Shown here: in pieces, positions 41,323 through 50,524 of the stretch
Position numbering within the stretch: position 1 is the first letter of the stretch
How the letters are laid out: each line of letters starts with the position of its first letter
Assembly (NCBI GenBank): GCA_016235455.1
Contig: JACRKZ010000021.1
Coordinates: 1-64,000, forward strand
Direction of reading: 5' to 3'
Source: Armatimonadota bacterium
GTDB lineage: Bacteria; Armatimonadota; UBA10988
DNA length: 64,000 nt
The notes under the pieces: model-generated
Databases searched by the model: none
Seen by the model: the letters and a program-made list of their open reading frames with translations, nothing else
Told to the model about the DNA's origin: nothing
Translations under genes and position numbers: made by a program

Positions 41323-43161
41323 TCATTCCACCGTGACGGACTTGGCCAGGTTGCGCGGCTGGTCGATCTCGCGGCCCAGCGCGGCCGACAGGTAGTAGGT
41401 GAACAGGTAGGCCGGCACCACCGTGAGGAACGGCATCAGCAGATCGTCGGCATCGGGCACCCTGATCACCTCGTCCACCTGGCCCGTTACCACGTTGTCG
41501 CCAGCGCGCACCACGCCGATGACCCGCGCGCCGCGGGCGGCGACTTCCTGCAGGTTGCTCAGCGTCTTGTCCACCAGCTCGCGTTGGGTGGCCAGCCCGA
41601 AGACCAGCACCTCGGGTGTCATCAGCGCCAGCGGACCGTGCTTGAGCTCACCCGCGGCGTAGGCCTCGGCGCGCTTGTAGCTAATCTCCTTGAGCTTGAG
41701 CGCGCATTCCAGGCTGCTGGCGGCGTCGAGCCCGCGGCCCAGGTAGAAGAAGTGCTCCCAGTGGGCATAGCGACGGCCCATGTCCGCGATCTGCTCGCGC
41801 TCGGCCAGGATCTGCTCGAGCAGCGCCGGCACCGTGCTCAGCGCCGTGGTCACCTCGGCCACGCCGGCGTCGTCCAGCGCCCCGTTGAGCCGCGCCAGGT
41901 GCAGCGCCAGCAGGTAGAGCGCCACGAGTTGCGTGACGTAGGCCTTGGTCGAGGCCACGCAGATCTCGGGCCCGGCCCAGGTCGGCCAGTTGGCGTCGGC
42001 CTCGCGGCTCAGGCTCGAGCCGATGACATTGACCACGCCCAGCGTGAGCACGCCGCGGCGCTTGGCCTCACGCAGCGCGGCCAGCGTGTCGGCCGTCTCG
42101 CCGCTCTGGCTGACGGCGATGACCATCTGGTCGTCGCTCAGGATGGGCGAGCGGTACCGAAACTCGCTGGCCAGATCGACTTCGACCGGCAGCCGCGCCA
42201 GCTTCTCGATGACGGCCTTGCCCACCATGGCCGCGTAGTAGCTGGTGCCGCAGGCGACGATGGAGAGTCGGCGCACGGCGCGCAGCCGTTCGTCGCTCAG
42301 GCCCAGTTCCGCGGCCACCACCTGGCCCGCCGGATCGATGCGGCCGCGCAGCGTCTGCGCCACGGCCGCGGGGATCTCCTCGATCTCCTTGAGCATAAAA
42401 TGCTCGTAGCCGCCCTTCTCCGCGGCGTGGATGTCCCAGTCGATGTGCCGCGCCGGCCGCTCGACGCTCTCGCCGGCCAGGTTGGACAGCATCACCGAGC
42501 CCGCGCGCACGCAGGCCACGTCGCCGTCTTCGAGGACGATGACCGACCGCGTGTAGGGCAGCACGGCGGGGATGTCCGAGGCGATGAAGGTCTCGCCCTC
42601 ACCCAGCCCGATGACCAGCGGCGACTGCTGGCGCACGACATACAGGCAGTCGGGCGCCGCCTCCGCCACCACCGCCACGGCGAACGCGCCACGCAGCTCG
42701 GCGGCGGCCAGCAGCAAGGCGCGACCCACGTCGCCCGCGGCCGGGCCGGCCAGCTTGGCGGCCAGCAGATGGGCGATGACCTCGGTGTCGGTCTCACTGA
42801 CGAACACCGCGCCGCCCGCGGTCAATCGCGCGCGCAGCTCGGCGTGGTTCTCAATGATGCCGTTGTGCACCACGGCCAGATCACCCGCGGTGGAGACATG
42901 AGGATGAGCGTTGGGCGTGGAGGGCCGACCGTGCGTGGCCCAGCGGGTATGGCCGATGCCGAGATGCACATCCAGCGGGTCGCGTTCGACCAGCGCCGCC
43001 AGGGCACGCACCTTGCCCACGGTCTTGACCACGCGCAGGCGCCCGCGGTCGAGTACGGCCAGGCCCGCGGAATCGTAGCCGCGGTACTCCAGCCGAGAGA
43101 GTTCGTCGAGCAGCACTCCGGTGGCGCTACGGGGTCCCAAATAGCCGACGATGCCGCACAT
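41323..43161 (-). CDS. glmS: Glutamine-fructose-6-phosphate aminotransferase (isomerising)
   Basis: The 612-residue enzyme makes glucosamine-6-phosphate from fructose-6-phosphate and glutamine. It begins MCGIVGYLG with the catalytic Cys2 of the class II glutaminase domain, has RLEYRGYDSAG and two SIS isomerase domains (CGTSYYAAMVGK, SQSGETADTL, CASTKAYVTQL), and ends with PRNLAKSVTVE. ATG 43161 has AGGAGGT upstream; the longer frame is rejected because Cys must be residue 2. It heads the minus-strand run. The leader is too short for a glmS ribozyme. Confidence 0.97.
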   Translation of the reverse strand: MCGIVGYLGPRSATGVLLDELSRLEYRGYDSAGLAVLDRGRLRVVKTVGKVRALAALVERDPLDVHLGIGHTRWATHGRPSTPNAHPHVSTAGDLAVVHNGIIENHAELRARLTAGGAVFVSETDTEVIAHLLAAKLAGPAAGDVGRALLLAAAELRGAFAVAVVAEAAPDCLYVVRQQSPLVIGLGEGETFIASDIPAVLPYTRSVIVLEDGDVACVRAGSVMLSNLAGESVERPARHIDWDIHAAEKGGYEHFMLKEIEEIPAAVAQTLRGRIDPAGQVVAAELGLSDERLRAVRRLSIVACGTSYYAAMVGKAVIEKLARLPVEVDLASEFRYRSPILSDDQMVIAVSQSGETADTLAALREAKRRGVLTLGVVNVIGSSLSREADANWPTWAGPEICVASTKAYVTQLVALYLLALHLARLNGALDDAGVAEVTTALSTVPALLEQILAEREQIADMGRRYAHWEHFFYLGRGLDAASSLECALKLKEISYKRAEAYAAGELKHGPLALMTPEVLVFGLATQRELVDKTLSNLQEVAARGARVIGVVRAGDNVVTGQVDEVIRVPDADDLLMPFLTVVPAYLFTYYLSAALGREIDQPRNLAKSVTVE

Positions 43162-43225
43162 ACAAGACCTCCTGTCTTTCCTCAGCCGGCCAAATGGGGG
43201 GCTTGCCGGCGGCGACGTCAGACTC

Positions 43226-43254
43226 ATTGTAGTACGCTGGCGGTCAGCGTCCAG
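43226..43254 (-). promoter_or_regulatory. Probable promoter of the glmS operon
   Basis: On the minus strand TACAAT (43231-43226) has CTACAAT context, with a weak CTGGAC 17 bases upstream (43254-43249). Initiation near 43219 gives a leader of about 58 bases. Confidence 0.5.
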
Positions 43255-43321
43255 GGAAGTTGGGTGCCGGACTCGTGGCGACCGCCGCCAGCCGGCGACG
43301 CACCGGCGCTGATGACGGCCT

Positions 43322-43350
43322 TTGACACTAAGTGATCAGGGTGCTACCAT
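43322..43350 (+). promoter_or_regulatory. Strong promoter of rpsO-pnp
   Basis: A perfect TTGACA (43322-43327), exactly 17 bases and TACCAT (43345-43350) with extended TG (43342-43343). Initiation near 43357 gives a leader of about 26 bases to rpsO. Confidence 0.75.
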
Positions 43351-43382
43351 GCAGGGGTAGGCAATCGAGAGGAGCTCAAGGG

Positions 43383-43649
43383 ATGCTGGATGCGGCCGAC
43401 AAGACGGCCATTATGGCCCCGTTCCAGCGGGACGAGAAAGACACCGGTTCCGCCGAGGTGCAGGTAGCCATCCTGACCGCGCGGATCCAACAGATGACCA
43501 AACATCTGGTGACCTTCCCGAAGGACTTTCATTCGCGTCGAGGCCTGTATGGCCTCGTGGCGTCGCGCAAGCGGATGCTCCGCTATCTCGCGCGAACCAA
43601 GCCAGAGACGCATCGCCGAGTACTGACAGAACTCGGTATTCGCGGTTGA
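43383..43649 (+). CDS. rpsO: 30S ribosomal protein S15
   Basis: The 88-residue product has the S15 signature: DTGSAEVQVAILTARIQQMTKHL, KDFHSRRGLYGLVASRKRMLRYL and the C-terminal LTELGIRG. S15 binds 16S rRNA helices 20-22 early in 30S assembly. The start ATG 43383 has GAGG/AAGGG upstream. It precedes pnp, the common bacterial order, with a terminator-like hairpin between them. Confidence 0.97.
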   Translation: MLDAADKTAIMAPFQRDEKDTGSAEVQVAILTARIQQMTKHLVTFPKDFHSRRGLYGLVASRKRMLRYLARTKPETHRRVLTELGIRG

Positions 43650-43652
43650 GCG

Positions 43653-43679
43653 AAAGCCCGCGCCTTGTGCGCGGGCTTT
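43653..43679 (+). terminator. Intrinsic-terminator-like hairpin after rpsO
   Basis: AAAGCCCGCGC (43653-43663) and GCGCGGGCTTT (43669-43679) form a perfect 11-bp stem with a 5-base loop, followed by CTGCATTTG. The T-tract is short, so termination is probably partial, leaving some read-through into pnp. Confidence 0.75.
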
Positions 43680-43894
43680 CTGCATTTGAGCATCTCCCCA
43701 CAGGACCATCCACGCCCGCCCGTAGGGACGCGTGGTGGCCCGTTGTCCGTCATCCTCGCCCGGCTGTGAGGCCTGCCGCAGGTAGAGATGACACAGCGAC
43801 ACTCCTCACTGCCTGGTTGGGTCGACTTTGGCGTCGGCTCCTCACCGGAGCACGCCATCGCGGCTCAGGGGGCCTCACGGAAGACGAGTAAGTG

Positions 43895-46477
43895 ATGAAA
43901 GCAACCACTGTGACCACCCGCGTGGGTGATCTGGACCTCTCGATCGAGACCGGCAAGATGGCCAAACAGGCCGGCGGCTCGGTGGTGGTCCGCTACGGCG
44001 ACCTGACGCTGCTGGCGACGGCAACGATGGGTAATGTGCGGGAAGGCGACTTCTTTCCGCTGACCGTGGATGTTGAGGCGAAGACGTATGCCGCCGGCCG
44101 CATCCCAGTCACCTTCTTCCGCCGCGAGGGCCGACCGGGCGACCGCTCGACGCTCATCGCGCGGATGACCGACCGACCTCTGCGCCCGCTGTTCCCCAGC
44201 GGCATGCGCAACGAGGTGCAGGTGGTCCTGACCATCCTGTCCACCGATGAGCACGGCATTCCCGACACGCTCTGCGGCCTGGGTGCTTCGGCGGCCTTGA
44301 CCATCTCCGAAATCCCCTTTGGCGGCCCGGTTGGTTCGGTGCGCGTGGGTTGGCTCGAAGGCGCCCCGATCATCAACCCGACCTATGAGCAGTTGGCCGA
44401 GAGCCAGCTCGACCTGCTGGTGGCCGGCACCGCCGACGCCATCACCATGGTCGAGGCCGGCGCTGGCGAGCTGTCGCGCGCCGACATGCTGACCGCGCTT
44501 GAGGCCGGTCACGCGGCCATCAAGGCCATCTGCGCCATCCAGGAAGAGCTTCGCTCGCTGGTGGGCAAGGCCAAGGTCGAGGTGCCCCTGCCCCAGACCG
44601 ACGAAGAGCTCAAGGCCAAGGTGCGGGAGCTGTTCGCCCCGCGCTGGCGCGCCGAGCTCGGCTCGCCCGGCAAGGAGCGCCACTACAACACGCTCAAGCA
44701 GTACGGCAAGGAAACCGCCGCCACGCTGCTGGAAGACCCCGCCAACGAAGGCCGGGAAGCCGAGATCAAGCGCTACGTGCACGAGATCGAAGGCGAGGTC
44801 GTCCGGCGCATGATCCTCGACGAGGGCATCCGCTCCGATGGTCGCGACATGGTCACCGTGCGCCCCATCGACGTCGAAGTGACGGCGCTGCCGCGCGTTC
44901 ACGGCTCGGCTCTGTTCACCCGCGGTGAAACGCAGGTGCTGAGCGTGGCCACCCTGGGTACCGTCGGCGACCGCAAGGCCACCGACTGGCTGTTCGAGCA
45001 GTACCAGGAGCGCTACTTCCACCAGTACAACTTCCCGCCGTACAGCGTGGGCGAGTGCAAGCGCATGGGCAGCCCCGGTCGGCGTGAAGTCGGCCACGGC
45101 ATGTTGGCCCAGCGCGCGCTGGTGCCCGTGCTGCCCACCGAGGAAGACTTCCCGTATACCATTCGCGTGGTGTCCGAGGTCATGGAGAGCAACGGCAGCT
45201 CCTCGATGGCCAGCGTCTGCGGCAGCACCATGTCGCTGATGGACGCCGGCGTGCCGATCAAGTCGCCGGTCTCCGGCGTGGCCATGGGCCTGTTGCAGGA
45301 GGGTGACCGCTTCCTGGTCATCACCGACATCCTGGGCCTGGAAGACCACTGCGGGGATATGGACTTCAAGGTCTGTGGTACCGAGAACGGCATCACCGCC
45401 CTGCAGATGGACATCAAGTGCGACGGTCTGTCGCGCGAGGTCATGGAGCAGGCGCTCGAGCAGGCCGAGTCGGCTCTGGCGCACATCCGCGGCAAGATGG
45501 CCGAGGCTCTGGCCGAGCCGCGTGCCGAGATCTCGCCGTATGCCCCCAAGATCGAAGTGCTGCAGATCAACCCCGAGAAGATCGGCACGCTCATCGGCCC
45601 CGGTGGCAAGACCATCAAGAAGATCCAGGAAGAGTCCGGCGCCCGCCTCGATATCGAGCAGGACGGCCGCGTCTTCATCGCCGCGCCCAACGGCGAGTCG
45701 GGCAAGATTGCTCGCGACTGGATCATCGGCCTGACCCACGAGGCGACCGTTGGTGAAGAGTACGAAGGTCCGGTCACCCGCATCTTCGGCTTCGGCGCCA
45801 TGGTTGAGATTCTCCCTGGCAAGGAAGGCCTGGTGCACATCTCGCGCCTGGCCGCCGAGCGCATCGCGCGGGTTGAGGATGCCGTCAACATTGGCGACAA
45901 GCTCAAGGTCCGGGTGAGCGAAGTCGACGATCAGGGCCGCATCAACCTCGAGCGGACGGACATCCCCATCATCGTGAACCTCGGTGGTGGCGGCGGTGGC
46001 GACGACGAAGGTCGGCGCAATCCGGCTCCGCGCGGCGGCGGTGACCGCGGCGGCGACCGCGGTGGCCGTGGTGGCGACCGTGGCGGTCGAGGTGGCGACC
46101 GTGGTGGCCGAGGTGGCTACGGCGGTGGCGGCGGCGGTGGTGACCGTGGCCCGCGCCGCGATGGTGGCGGGGGCGCTCCGGGCGCTCCGGGCGCCTCGGC
46201 TGGTCCCGGTGGTGGCGGCGAGCGCCGCGACGACCGCGGCCCGCGCCGTGACGACCGTGGCCCGCGCCGCGACGACCGCGACCGACCGCGACCGATGGGC
46301 GAAGGCCGCCGCGAGGATAACGGCCCCGTCATCGACGATCCGGATCGGCCGGCGCCGCGCGGTATGCGCGACCGTGGCGATATCGCTCCCGACAATGCGC
46401 CCGACAACGGCCCGAACGTTGCGCCTGACACCCAGGACAACGGTCCCGAGCCCGGTAACGAGCGCTACGACGACTAG
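43895..46477 (+). CDS. pnp: Polyribonucleotide nucleotidyltransferase with an Arg/Gly/Asp-rich C-terminal tail
   Basis: The 860-residue enzyme carries two RNase PH domains (AGRIPVTFFRREGRPGDRSTLIARMTDRPLRPLF in the first, FNFPPYSVGE and RREVGHGMLAQRAL in the second), a KH domain (IGTLIGPGGKTIKKIQEESG, about 562-582) and an S1 domain (about 622-690). It degrades RNA 3' to 5' by phosphorolysis. Residues about 693-860 are an extra low-complexity tail with GGDRGGRGG-type and RRDDRGP-type repeats and an acidic end. Normal PNPase ends near 700. ATG 43895 is preferred over the GTG before it. A 245-base region separates it from rpsO. Confidence 0.95.
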   Translation: MKATTVTTRVGDLDLSIETGKMAKQAGGSVVVRYGDLTLLATATMGNVREGDFFPLTVDVEAKTYAAGRIPVTFFRREGRPGDRSTLIARMTDRPLRPLFPSGMRNEVQVVLTILSTDEHGIPDTLCGLGASAALTISEIPFGGPVGSVRVGWLEGAPIINPTYEQLAESQLDLLVAGTADAITMVEAGAGELSRADMLTALEAGHAAIKAICAIQEELRSLVGKAKVEVPLPQTDEELKAKVRELFAPRWRAELGSPGKERHYNTLKQYGKETAATLLEDPANEGREAEIKRYVHEIEGEVVRRMILDEGIRSDGRDMVTVRPIDVEVTALPRVHGSALFTRGETQVLSVATLGTVGDRKATDWLFEQYQERYFHQYNFPPYSVGECKRMGSPGRREVGHGMLAQRALVPVLPTEEDFPYTIRVVSEVMESNGSSSMASVCGSTMSLMDAGVPIKSPVSGVAMGLLQEGDRFLVITDILGLEDHCGDMDFKVCGTENGITALQMDIKCDGLSREVMEQALEQAESALAHIRGKMAEALAEPRAEISPYAPKIEVLQINPEKIGTLIGPGGKTIKKIQEESGARLDIEQDGRVFIAAPNGESGKIARDWIIGLTHEATVGEEYEGPVTRIFGFGAMVEILPGKEGLVHISRLAAERIARVEDAVNIGDKLKVRVSEVDDQGRINLERTDIPIIVNLGGGGGGDDEGRRNPAPRGGGDRGGDRGGRGGDRGGRGGDRGGRGGYGGGGGGGDRGPRRDGGGGAPGAPGASAGPGGGGERRDDRGPRRDDRGPRRDDRDRPRPMGEGRREDNGPVIDDPDRPAPRGMRDRGDIAPDNAPDNGPNVAPDTQDNGPEPGNERYDD

Positions 46478-46523
46478 AGGCATCGGTTCGTAGCACCGCC
46501 TTTGGGCGGATCTACTGACCCTT

Positions 46524-46559
46524 CACGACGGTCCGGCCCTTGGTGGTCGGGCCGTCGTG
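46524..46559 (+). terminator. Hairpin after pnp
   Basis: Arms 46524-46534 and 46549-46559 pair over 11 bp with one G-T pair. There is no T-run, so it may act as a weak or Rho-assisted terminator or an RNA-stabilising stem. Confidence 0.45.
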
Positions 46560-46594
46560 GTATCTTGGGGGCTATCCTTCGCACGGGCGGACCA

Positions 46595-47881
46595 ATGGGC
46601 ATGGTGTTCGACAACAATCAGGTGACCACGAGGCGGCTCAGCCGCGGCGCGCGCGTGGCCGTGCTGACGCTGCCGTGGGCCCGCAGTGTGTCCATCGGCG
46701 CGTGGGTGCGCTCGGGCACGCGCGATGAGCCGGCCGAGCTCGGCGGCATCGCCCACTTCCTCGAGCACATGGTGTTCAAGGGCTCGCGTCGCTACGACAC
46801 GTTGGGCCTGGCCCGCGCCTTCGAGACGCTCGGCGGCACCATGGACGCTTACACCACGCACGAGACGACCGTCTACAGCGTTCAGGTGCTGCCCGAGCAT
46901 GTCGGCGCCGGGCTGGAGCTGCTGTCCGAGTTGCTGGTCTACCCCACCCTCTCTAGCGACGACATCGAGCTGGAAAAGCAGGTCGTCGACGAAGAGATCC
47001 AGGAGTCCGAGGACAGTCCCAGTGACATCGTCCTGGAGATCTGCGCCCGGCAGGCCTGGGGCGAGCATCCGCTGGCACGCCCGGTGCTGGGCACGCGGGC
47101 CACGGTGGGCCCGCTCGACGAGGCCACGCTGCGCACCTGGCAGCGCGGGCAGTATGCCGGCGACCGCCTGTTGCTGGCGGCGGCCGGTGCCATCGAGCCC
47201 GAGGCCTTCATCGATGCCGCCGAGCGCGCCTTTGGCGAACTGCCCGAGCAGCCCGCGCCGCTGGAGCGCCGCCAACCCGAGTTCACGCCCGGCCTGGTCG
47301 TCAAGCGCGAGCCGGCCGACCAGATCCACCTCTGCCTGGCCACCCGTGCGCCCGCGGCGGTCGATGCCGAGCGCCACGCGCTGTGGGTCATCGACATGCT
47401 GCTGGGCGCGACCATGTCCAGCCGGCTGTTCCAGGAGGTGCGCGAGAAACGTGGCCTGGCCTACCAGGTGAGCAGTTCGTGGCAGGCGCAGCAGGACGTG
47501 GGCATGTTGACCATCGATGCCATCGCCAGCCCGGCCAAGGTGCCCGAACTGCTGGAGGTGGTGCTGGCCGAAGCCGAGGCCATGGCCGCCGCCCCGTTGG
47601 CCGAGGACGACCTGGCCTGGGTCAAGGAGTACGCGCGCACGACGCTGCGGCTGGGCTCGGAATCGGTCTCGGCGCAGATGTCGCGGCTGGCGCGCGGATA
47701 CTTCCACGAAGATCGCTACGTGACATTGGACGAGACGCTGACGGCCATCGAGGAGCTGTCGGGCGAGGAGATCCAGGCAACGGCCGAGCGTCTGTTTGGC
47801 GACCGACGCTGGGTGTTGGCCGCGGCGGGGCCGGTGACCCCCAAGCGCGCCGACCGTTGGGGAAAGGTGATACTGCCATGA
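46595..47881 (+). CDS. M16-family zinc metalloprotease
   Basis: The 428-residue product has the inverted zinc motif HFLEH with the downstream Glu in VVDEEIQESED, and the family stretch REKRGLAYQVSSSW in the second half. M16 peptidases act as homo- or heterodimers on peptides. The pnp-M16-dapB order is common in bacteria. The start is ATG 46595 (ATG 46601 is possible). The stop overlaps dapB by 4 bases. Confidence 0.92.
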   Translation: MGMVFDNNQVTTRRLSRGARVAVLTLPWARSVSIGAWVRSGTRDEPAELGGIAHFLEHMVFKGSRRYDTLGLARAFETLGGTMDAYTTHETTVYSVQVLPEHVGAGLELLSELLVYPTLSSDDIELEKQVVDEEIQESEDSPSDIVLEICARQAWGEHPLARPVLGTRATVGPLDEATLRTWQRGQYAGDRLLLAAAGAIEPEAFIDAAERAFGELPEQPAPLERRQPEFTPGLVVKREPADQIHLCLATRAPAAVDAERHALWVIDMLLGATMSSRLFQEVREKRGLAYQVSSSWQAQQDVGMLTIDAIASPAKVPELLEVVLAEAEAMAAAPLAEDDLAWVKEYARTTLRLGSESVSAQMSRLARGYFHEDRYVTLDETLTAIEELSGEEIQATAERLFGDRRWVLAAAGPVTPKRADRWGKVILP

Positions 47882-48657
47882 GTGAGCCGATTCGAGTACT
47901 GGTGTTGGGCGCGGCCGGGCGCATGGGCCGCATGGTGACCGCGGCGGTCGAGGCCGCCGACGGGCTGGAAGCCGTGGGCGCGGTGGACCTGCCGCAACTG
48001 GCCGACGGGCTGAGCCTGCCCTGCTTCGGCACGGTGGCCGAAGCCGTGGCCGCGGTGCAGCCGCAGGTGGCCATCGACTTCACCCATGCCGAGCCCGCGC
48101 GGCTCAACCTGCCCGCGCTCATCGAGCACGGTGTGTCGCCGGTGATCGGCACCACTGGCCTCAGCGCGGCCGAGGTTGAGGCGCTCGGCGGCACCGCCAA
48201 GCACCGCGGCATCCCCGCCTTCCTGGCGCCCAACTTCGCTATCGGCGCGGTGCTCATGATGCGCTTCGCCGGCGAGGCCGCGAAGTACTTCGACTATGCC
48301 GACGTGATCGAGTATCACCACGAGAACAAGCGCGACGCGCCCAGCGGCACCGCCGCCAAGACCCTCGAGATGATGCTCACGGCGCGCGGCGGCGACTTCG
48401 CCGACACGCCGGTGGACGAGTTCGAGACCATCGACGGCGCGCGCGGCGGCGGCCGCGGTTTTGCCCATGTGCACAGCGTGCGCATGCCCGGCTTCGTGGC
48501 CGATCAGGACGTGCTGCTGGGCGGGCCGGGCGAGAACCTGCGCATCTCGCACCGCAGCCTGGACCGCGGGTGCTTCATGCCGGGCGTGGTGCTGGCGGCG
48601 AAGCGTGTGCTGGGGCTGCCGGCGGGGTTGACGGTGGGGCTGGACGCGATTCTGTAG
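47878..48657 (+). CDS. dapB: 4-hydroxy-tetrahydrodipicolinate reductase
   Basis: The 259-residue enzyme reduces hydroxy-tetrahydrodipicolinate in lysine and diaminopimelate synthesis. It has the NAD(P) motif VLGAAGRMGRMV, DFTHAEP, VIGTTGLS, APNFAIGAVLMM and the catalytic YHHENKRDAPSGTAAKT. The ATG overlaps the M16 stop. It is the last gene of the rpsO-pnp series. Confidence 0.96.
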   Translation: MSEPIRVLVLGAAGRMGRMVTAAVEAADGLEAVGAVDLPQLADGLSLPCFGTVAEAVAAVQPQVAIDFTHAEPARLNLPALIEHGVSPVIGTTGLSAAEVEALGGTAKHRGIPAFLAPNFAIGAVLMMRFAGEAAKYFDYADVIEYHHENKRDAPSGTAAKTLEMMLTARGGDFADTPVDEFETIDGARGGGRGFAHVHSVRMPGFVADQDVLLGGPGENLRISHRSLDRGCFMPGVVLAAKRVLGLPAGLTVGLDAIL

Positions 48658-48964
48658 AGTGGCACGACCGGAGTGGCAGGGCTACGGCGCGCCGACCAGC
48701 CTGGACCAGTGCCGGAGCGCCAGGCTCCTGCGTGGCATCGGCCGTTGGCCGACACCAAAGGCGACGCGGACCCGCATTGGGTGCCGCGCAGGAGCGCGGC
48801 GCTCCCAGGCTCGGTAGGGGGCGGTTGGCAATCGGCTCAGCCACCTGCCCACACGGTCTACCGCGGCGGGCCCCAGAGCACCGAAGCGGCGCCTACCTCC
48901 GACTTGGCGACCGATCAGGGCCTGGATGGCGGCCATCGCCAGCGGCTCACTCCGCTCCGCGGCC
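48658..48964. other. 307-base intergenic region between convergent dapB and the flavoprotein gene
   Basis: No supported gene was found on either strand. The segment contains a repeat element at 48712-48811, then a GC-rich stretch with a second TTGGCAATCGG-like fragment near 48825-48836 and no T-runs. Short open frames here show no start signals. Confidence 0.7.
48712..48811. repeat. Variable-stem inverted repeat element, copy 1
   Basis: Arm 48714-48737 and arm 48782-48805 are imperfect reverse complements. The right arm is itself a hairpin (GCCGCGC-AGGA-GCGCGGC) followed by the conserved end GCTCCCAGG. The left arm continues into TCGGCCGTTGGCCGA, which also occurs in the element at 60833-60962. 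The shared ends and unlike stem cores show a repeat family in which the core co-varies. Confidence 0.65.
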
Positions 48965-50425
48965 TCACTTGCCCCGCTTCACCTCATTCACCCGCGCCCG
49001 CTCCGGCAGCCGCTTGTAGTGCTCATCCAGCGGATAGCACCCCGAGATCATGCCGTTGCGCGGCGCGGTGGTGCAGTCGGAGAAGGTGCGGCAGATGCGC
49101 TTCTTGGCCATCGGCCGCCCGGCCAGCGTGTCGGCCGGCAACTCGGGGTAGCTGAGCACCATGCGGCCCAGGCCCACCGAGTCCACCCAGCCCTGACGCA
49201 CCACGGCCTGCGCCACGTTGGGGATCCACTCCTGCAGATACGTGTAGCCCGTGCCGACGATGACGTGCTGCGGGAACGCCGCCTTGAGGTCGCGCACCGC
49301 CGCCACCTGCCGCGCCACGCCGATGAGCGGGTCCTCGGGCGGCTGATAGCCGTCGCTCGGCGGGTAGTAGGCCGGGCGCTGGATGTGGGGGTTGTAGTAC
49401 GGGCTGCCCGCGGTCAGGTTGACCCAGTGGATGCCAAGCCGGTCGAGCAGCGCCAGGAAGGCGTGCGTCTCGGTCAGGTCGACGGCCAGCGGGTGCTGCC
49501 GGTCGCAGCCGAAGGCCGGGTACGGCAGCGCGTCGGCGAACGGCTCGGGCACGCCGCGGCCGAGCTTGCCGTCGGCGCCGTCATGGTCAGGGTCGGGCCG
49601 GTAGGCCACGAAGTCGAAGGCGCTCAGCCGCACGCCCAGGCCCAGTCCCGGCGCCGCCGCGCGCACCGCCTCGGTCAGCTCGACCAGGTAGCGCGTGCGG
49701 CCCTCGAAGTCACCGCCGAATTCGCCCGGCCGATCATAGGCTGAGAGCAGTTCATGGCCCAGATAGCCGTGGCAGTGCTTCAGGTCGACAAACTGGTAGC
49801 CAAGCTCGTAAGCCGCCTTGGCCGCGACCGCGTAGTCGGCGATGTACTCGCGGATCTGCGCGTCGGTCAGCACCGGGTAGTCGGGCGCGATGCCGAACTT
49901 ACGGTCGAGGATCGGATGGTGATAGGCGATCCTTGGCTCCAGCTTCTTCTTGTCGTTCGGTCGGGAAAAGCGGCCTGAGTGGGTCAGTTGCAGGCCGACG
50001 AGCAGGTCGTCGGTGTTGCCATAGAGCTCGCGGTGCACCTCGACCAACCGCGCGCGCAGCGCGCCGATGGCCTCGTGGGTGTGGGGCGCGAGCAGGAGCT
50101 GGTTGGGATTGGCGCGGCCATCATGCCGCACGGCGACCGCCTCGCCACCCCAGATGAGCTTGGCACCGCTCTGGCCGAAGCGCTCCCAGCGGCGCATGGT
50201 GTACTCGGTGGGCAGCCCGTCGGGCGTGCCGTCCCAGCCCTCCATGGGGTGGATGCAGAAGCGGTTGCCCGCGGTCAGGCCGTCGGCCGACAGCGGCTGA
50301 GCCAGCGGCGACGCGGGGCCGGACTCGACAGTGTCGTCGCTCGGCAGGTCCAACTCCAGCGTAGCGAGGTGCGCGCGGAGGGCGGCGATATCGGGCAGCG
50401 TGCCCAGACGCGGGTATTCAGCCAT
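48965..50425 (-). CDS. NADH:flavin oxidoreductase / Old Yellow Enzyme family protein
   Basis: The 486-residue protein has a TIM-barrel FMN-binding fold: [39 protein letters not shown], the [28 protein letters not shown] block and [14 protein letters not shown]. Near the C-terminus, [24 protein letters not shown] has three Cys that may be part of an Fe-S or structural site. The substrate is unknown. ATG 50425 has AAAGGA upstream and a TTGACA promoter beyond it; longer frames are rejected. Divergent from the serine ammonia-lyase gene. Confidence 0.88.
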   Translation of the reverse strand: MAEYPRLGTLPDIAALRAHLATLELDLPSDDTVESGPASPLAQPLSADGLTAGNRFCIHPMEGWDGTPDGLPTEYTMRRWERFGQSGAKLIWGGEAVAVRHDGRANPNQLLLAPHTHEAIGALRARLVEVHRELYGNTDDLLVGLQLTHSGRFSRPNDKKKLEPRIAYHHPILDRKFGIAPDYPVLTDAQIREYIADYAVAAKAAYELGYQFVDLKHCHGYLGHELLSAYDRPGEFGGDFEGRTRYLVELTEAVRAAAPGLGLGVRLSAFDFVAYRPDPDHDGADGKLGRGVPEPFADALPYPAFGCDRQHPLAVDLTETHAFLALLDRLGIHWVNLTAGSPYYNPHIQRPAYYPPSDGYQPPEDPLIGVARQVAAVRDLKAAFPQHVIVGTGYTYLQEWIPNVAQAVVRQGWVDSVGLGRMVLSYPELPADTLAGRPMAKKRICRTFSDCTTAPRNGMISGCYPLDEHYKRLPERARVNEVKRGK

Positions 50426-50454
50426 GGCGGTCGTCCTTTGCTGACGGTAGCCCC

Positions 50455-50484
50455 AAGGTAGCGGCCGAGGGCGGCTTGTGTCAA
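50455..50484 (-). promoter_or_regulatory. Promoter of the flavoprotein gene
   Basis: On the minus strand TTGACA (50484-50479), an 18-base spacer and TACCTT (50460-50455). Initiation near 50448 leaves a leader of about 23 bases. Confidence 0.55.
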
Positions 50485-50524
50485 TCCGGCAGGAGCCGCG
50501 CCCGTCACGGCCAACACCGCCGGC

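Noticed and set aside
43162-43225. Possible glmS ribozyme in the glmS leader
   Set aside because: The predicted leader is under 70 bases and shows no recognisable ribozyme core.
43680-43894. Short open frames between rpsO and pnp (such as 43646-43891)
   Set aside because: No start signal and no similarity; the region is better seen as the pnp leader, perhaps structured for PNPase autoregulation.
43865-46483. 872-residue frame antisense to pnp
   Set aside because: It is a shadow of the PNPase reading frame; the Ala/Val/Asp repeats reflect the codon pattern of the RGG tail on the other strand.
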